Of a stretch of DNA of 19,273 nt, positions 16,284 to 19,273 are shown piece after piece. Source of the stretch: Microbacterium sp. Lineage in GTDB: Bacteria > Actinomycetota > Actinomycetes > Actinomycetales > Microbacteriaceae. The stretch's first letter is position 1, and each line of letters begins with the position of its first letter. Position numbers and translations under genes: made by a program. The notes under the pieces were generated by a model. That model saw only the letters and a program-made list of their open reading frames with translations. It searched no databases and was not told where the DNA came from. Location of the stretch: positions 1 to 19,273 of the forward strand of contig NZ_QFPF01000051.1 in the NCBI RefSeq assembly GCF_003248605.1, in the 5' to 3' direction.

Positions 16284-17701
16284 ACGACTCCCCGCTCCTG
16301 GTCACCGCACTTCCCTCCGTCCTGGTCTCTCTGGCGATCTACGTCTGGACCGCGCTGAGCCTGTCCGCCGTCTTCCGAAAGGCGGGGGAGGAGGGCTGGC
16401 AGGCGTGGGTGCCCTTCCTCAACGCCGCGGTGGTGCTCCGGCTCGGCGGCTTCACGGCGTGGTTCGTGCTTCTCGCCCTCGTTCCCGTTCTCGGGTGGAT
16501 CGCGCTGTACGCGACCATGGTGGTCGCTTGCCACCGCATCGGGCGGGCCTTCGGGTACGGATCGGGCATGACCGTCGTGGCGGCGCTCGTGTTCCCCGTC
16601 TGGTCGAGCGTTCTCGGCTGGGGGGCCGCGAGATGGATCGGCTCCGATACGACGACCGTGGCCGGCCCGCTCCGCCGCGGCATCCCCGCGGAGCTCGACG
16701 AGCGGATCGCCACGCCCTACGCGAGCCGGCTGCCCGCCTCGTCGGTGTTCGGCGCGCACGGCGCGGCCGGCGGCCCCGAGGTGCCGCCGCGCCCGCCGGC
16801 CCCGACCGGAGGCTTTCCTTCGGTGGTGCCGGCAACCAGCCCGCCTGGAGTCGAATCTGCGCCGGCCGCCCCCGCCCCGCCGACGGCGGCAGCCTTCCGC
16901 TCGACCATGCGGGAGACCGACGACGGCGCACGCGTGCCGGGATTCGAGAGCCGCGCTCCGTTCACCCAGACCTTCCCTGTGCAGGGCCGGAACGTCCCGC
17001 AGGCGCCGACACCCCCTGCCGCGCCCATCCGGGCGGTACCGGGCGTCGGTGAGGACGACATCGGTGACGGCGGGGGCGTCGCGCCGCTGCCCGCCGGCAC
17101 CCCGCCCCCGCCCCCGGCCCCATCCCCGGCCTCCGATCCCTGGGCTCCGCCGGCCGTGACGACCGCCGGTCCGGGAGCCCTGCGGCTGACCGTGCCCGAC
17201 GGCTCCGAGCCTCACTACGAGACGTCCGCGGAGGTCTCCGCGGTCGCAGGCGCTCCCACCCTCGGCTCGCCGAGATCGGCGCGCGCCTCGGTGTCGGCTC
17301 AGCATGCCGCGCCCGAGATCCCCGACGACGACGCGTTCGACGAGACCTTCGTCGCCGTGCGTCGTCGCACGGCCTGGACGCTCGTGCCGCCGCTCGGTGC
17401 GCCCGTTCCCCTCACGAGTGACACCGTGATCCTCGGTCGCCGCCCGACCCCGGATCAGGCGTTCCCCGAGGCTCAGCTCGTCCCGATCTCGGATGAGACC
17501 CGGACGGTGTCCAAGACCCACGCGCGACTCGAGCTCGGCGCCGAGGGGTGGCGCGTGATCGATCTCGACTCGACGAACGGGGTGATTCTCATCGGCGCCG
17601 ATGGCGCCGAGGTCGACGCCGCGCCGGGGGTCTCGGAGCGGCTGAGCGCCCGGTTCCTCCTCGGGGACGCCGAACTGCAGGTGCGGCGGGAGGGCGAGTG
17701 A
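16280..17701 (+). CDS. Membrane protein with C-terminal FHA phosphothreonine-binding domain
   Basis: This is a 473-residue protein. The N-terminal 120 residues form a three-helix membrane domain (about 9-33, 58-82, 95-117) with the GEEGWQAWVPFLN loop typical of the DUF5684-like group. A long Pro/Ala-rich, probably disordered linker (120-345) follows. The C-terminal FHA domain (about 365-470) has GRR (386-388), SKTH (411-414) and DSTNG (N433), the residues that bind phosphothreonine peptides. Just before it, DETFVAV (T356) resembles the phospho-accepting Thr site ahead of FHA domains in GarA/OdhI-type proteins. It is the likely reader of the kinase at 4292. ATG 16280 overlaps the previous stop, and its own ribosome binding site is poor. 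The stop overlaps the next GTG (GTGA). Confidence 0.94.
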   Translation: MNDSPLLVTALPSVLVSLAIYVWTALSLSAVFRKAGEEGWQAWVPFLNAAVVLRLGGFTAWFVLLALVPVLGWIALYATMVVACHRIGRAFGYGSGMTVVAALVFPVWSSVLGWGAARWIGSDTTTVAGPLRRGIPAELDERIATPYASRLPASSVFGAHGAAGGPEVPPRPPAPTGGFPSVVPATSPPGVESAPAAPAPPTAAAFRSTMRETDDGARVPGFESRAPFTQTFPVQGRNVPQAPTPPAAPIRAVPGVGEDDIGDGGGVAPLPAGTPPPPPAPSPASDPWAPPAVTTAGPGALRLTVPDGSEPHYETSAEVSAVAGAPTLGSPRSARASVSAQHAAPEIPDDDAFDETFVAVRRRTAWTLVPPLGAPVPLTSDTVILGRRPTPDQAFPEAQLVPISDETRTVSKTHARLELGAEGWRVIDLDSTNGVILIGADGAEVDAAPGVSERLSARFLLGDAELQVRREGE

Positions 17702-18216
17702 GCGGCGACGTCGGCCAAAGCGGAGGGACGCCGGACGACGTGCGGCTCGCAGAGTCGGCCGGAGACGACCGCGAGATCGACGACACCACTCTCCGGGCCC
17801 CGCGAGGAGGCCGGCCGGGACCTCGGCGGGCGGCGGAGGACGAGGATGACGCACCGCCGACGAGCGACACGATCGCGGCACACCGCGCGGCCCGTCGCCG
17901 CGCGCAGGCAGGTCGGCCCGAGCCTCTGCGAGGCGAGCCCGCGAACGGGGCGGAACGGCCGCCCGTGCGCGTCGCGCACGTGCCCGACGCTCCTGTCGTG
18001 GATCCGTTCGGCGCCCGCGCCGCCACCCCGGTCATGGCCGACCGCGGCGCGGTGGCCGCCCGGCACCCGCAGCCGCCCTTCGACGGTCGACGGCAGGAGC
18101 AGTTGATGCGCGCGACCGCCAGAGCGCGGTTGTGGCTCGTCCTCGCCGCCGCGGGCGGGGCCGTCGTGCTCTCCGGCACCGTGCTCTTCGCGCTGCTCTA
18201 CCTCTGGAGTCCCTAG
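17698..18216 (+). CDS. Hypothetical tail-anchored membrane protein
   Basis: This is a 172-residue protein of no family known to me. GTG 17698 overlaps the FHA gene stop (GTGA), with GGAGG (17689-17693) 4 bases upstream. Residues 1-140 are hydrophilic, low in complexity and rich in Arg, Ala, Asp and Pro. One hydrophobic segment (about 144-170) near the very end predicts a protein with its bulk in the cytoplasm and the C-terminus in the membrane. DDTTLRAPR (28-36) has an acidic-Thr-hydrophobic-basic pattern, similar to the Thr sites in the kinase linker (EQATVRKAP) and before the FHA domain. It could be a kinase substrate that docks on the FHA domain, which is inference only. It is the last gene of the operon; no terminator is visible after it. 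Confidence 0.8.
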   Translation: MSGDVGQSGGTPDDVRLAESAGDDREIDDTTLRAPRGGRPGPRRAAEDEDDAPPTSDTIAAHRAARRRAQAGRPEPLRGEPANGAERPPVRVAHVPDAPVVDPFGARAATPVMADRGAVAARHPQPPFDGRRQEQLMRATARARLWLVLAAAGGAVVLSGTVLFALLYLWSP

Positions 18217-18244
18217 CGGCCGGTGCGGGCGACTGCACGCACGT

Positions 18245-18273
18245 TTGACCGCCTCGCCCGGCACGCGTATCAT
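18245..18273 (+). promoter_or_regulatory. rpsL (str operon) promoter
   Basis: TTGACC (18245-18250) and TATCAT (18268-18273) are separated by exactly 17 bases, a near-consensus housekeeping sigma promoter and the best in the window. Transcription would begin near 18280, about 240 bases before rpsL. No terminator separates it from the upstream operon, so some readthrough is possible. Confidence 0.82.
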
Positions 18274-18279
18274 GAGAGA

Positions 18280-18519
18280 GTGTGCGCTCACGCGTGCCTG
18301 CTGACGCGCCCCGGCGCTGACGCCGGGTGCGAGCGGCACATCTTCGGGAAAGGGCCTGCGAACAGGCCACCCCCACGGCATACCCAACACAACACGCGTC
18401 ACTCATCCTTTCGCGTGGGCGGGTCTACGTGAACCCGATGCGACACGGATCGACATGATCCGCGGCCATCGGGGGGAGAACACGAACGCTGTCACCGTGC
18501 AGCACAACAAGGAGAATCT
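18280..18519 (+). promoter_or_regulatory. Structured 5' leader of rpsL-rpsG mRNA
   Basis: This gap holds no recognisable gene but is full of perfect short hairpins. They are CCCGGCG/CGCCGGG with a CTGA loop (18310-18327), GGCCTG/CAGGCC with a CGAA loop (18353-18368), CACGCG/CGCGTG (18393-18417) and CGGATC/GATCCG (18446-18462). The third competes with CCCACG (18372-18377) pairing to CGTGGG (18414-18419), since both use bases 18414-18417. This could be a switch controlling S12/S7 synthesis, or simply a stable leader. AAGGAG (18509-18514) is the rpsL ribosome binding site. Confidence 0.5.
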
Positions 18520-18888
18520 GTGCCAACCATTCAGCAGTTGGTTCGCAAGGGTCGCTCGCCCAAGGTCACCAAGACCAAGGCGCCCGCCCTCAAGGCGAAC
18601 CCGCAGCAGCGCGGCGTCTGCACGCGCGTCTACACCACCACGCCCAAGAAGCCCAACTCGGCGATGCGCAAGGTCGCCCGTGTCAAGCTCTCCAACGGCA
18701 CCGAGGTCACCGCCTACATCCCCGGTGAGGGCCACAACCTGCAGGAGCACTCGATGGTGCTCGTCCGCGGCGGTCGTGTGAAAGACCTGCCCGGTGTCCG
18801 CTACAAGATCGTCCGCGGTGCACTCGACACCCAGGCCGTCAAGAACCGTAAGCAGGCTCGTAGCCGCTACGGCGCGAAGAAGGGTTAA
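18520..18888 (+). CDS. rpsL: 30S ribosomal protein S12
   Basis: This is a complete 122-residue S12, a decoding-centre protein of the small ribosomal subunit. GTG 18520 with AAGGAG (18509-18514) 5 bases upstream gives the universal [13 protein letters not shown]-terminus. Conserved blocks are [13 protein letters not shown] and [16 protein letters not shown]. Lys43 and Lys88, the positions whose changes give streptomycin resistance, are both wild type, so no ribosomal streptomycin resistance is expected from S12. Asp89, the methylthiolation site where RimO is present, is kept. rpsG follows 5 bases after the stop, in the usual str operon order. Confidence 0.99.
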   Translation: MPTIQQLVRKGRSPKVTKTKAPALKANPQQRGVCTRVYTTTPKKPNSAMRKVARVKLSNGTEVTAYIPGEGHNLQEHSMVLVRGGRVKDLPGVRYKIVRGALDTQAVKNRKQARSRYGAKKG

Positions 18889-18893
18889 GCACC

Positions 18894-19273
18894 ATGCCTC
18901 GCAAGGGTCCCGCCCCGAAGCGCCCCGTCGTCAACGACCCGGTCTACGGCGCCCCCATCGTCACCCAGCTCGTGAACAAGATCCTCGTCGACGGCAAGAA
19001 GTCGCTCGCCGAGTCGATCGTGTACGACGCGCTGCGCGGCGTGGAGGCCAAGAACAGCCAGGACGCCGTCGCCACCTTGAAGAAGGCTCTCGACAACGTC
19101 CGTCCCACCCTCGAGGTGCGCAGCCGCCGCGTCGGCGGTTCGACCTACCAGGTGCCGGTCGAGGTCAAGCCGCACCGCGCGAACACGCTCGCGCTGCGCT
19201 GGCTCGTCAGCTACGCGAAGGGCCGTCGTGAGAAGACGATGACCGAGCGTCTGCAGAACGAGATCCTCGACGC
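18894..19273 (+). CDS. rpsG: 30S ribosomal protein S7, 5' part
   Basis: S7 nucleates assembly of the 30S head and contacts tRNA at the exit site. About 126 of the roughly 156 codons are present, and the gene runs off the window's right edge. ATG 18894 lies 5 bases after the rpsL stop, with a purine-rich AGAAGGG within the end of rpsL as a likely ribosome binding site. Typical S7 sequence is seen in [42 protein letters not shown] and the start of [10 protein letters not shown]. Nothing is unusual. fusA and tuf would be expected next, outside the window. Confidence 0.99.
   Translation, partial: MPRKGPAPKRPVVNDPVYGAPIVTQLVNKILVDGKKSLAESIVYDALRGVEAKNSQDAVATLKKALDNVRPTLEVRSRRVGGSTYQVPVEVKPHRANTLALRWLVSYAKGRREKTMTERLQNEILD

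Noticed and set aside
18217..18244. GTGC/GCAC inverted repeat as the operon terminator
   Set aside because: The stem is only about 4 bp with no T tract, so it cannot be supported as an intrinsic terminator.

Overview
The window is high-GC DNA (roughly 70% G+C, codons ending almost always in G or C). It reads as the chromosome of an actinobacterium, most likely family Microbacteriaceae and possibly Microbacterium. That placement is inferred from the RpoC, S12 and S7 sequences, the many GTG starts and the neighbouring protein families; no database was consulted. All genes lie on the + strand. The window starts inside rpoC, which ends at a strong intrinsic terminator. It finishes in the str operon: rpsL, then rpsG, which runs off the end. 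About 17 kb of other genes separate these two housekeeping blocks.

Region 1 (1176-4149) holds four genes of unknown function. They encode a single-pass protein with an outside domain, a four-helix membrane protein with a long Ala/Pro-rich tail, a small four-helix membrane protein, and a soluble protein with a CxxC pair. Weak TAnnnT -10 elements precede several of them, and the last may be transcribed without a leader.

Region 2 (4292-18216) is the notable part: a tightly packed operon. In order it encodes a Hanks-type Ser/Thr kinase with a C-terminal membrane helix and almost nothing outside; a 2002-residue membrane-anchored outside protein (beta-propeller-like head plus about 15 beta-sandwich modules of about 100 residues); a possible 15-codon mini-ORF; a MoxR AAA+ ATPase; a DUF58 protein; a polytopic transglutaminase-like protein whose catalytic Cys and His are replaced by Asp and Ala; a membrane protein carrying an FHA domain; and a small tail-anchored protein. 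Every junction is a 4-base ATGA or GTGA overlap if the mini-ORF is counted.

My reading (inference) is a phospho-regulated cell-envelope machine. The kinase would signal through the FHA protein, and MoxR/DUF58 plus the inactive transglutaminase-fold protein would assemble or remodel the giant outside protein. No vWA protein and no PP2C phosphatase is encoded in the window.

Region 3 (18217-19273) has a near-consensus promoter with a 17-base spacer, a leader of about 240 bases with several perfect hairpins, then rpsL and partial rpsG.
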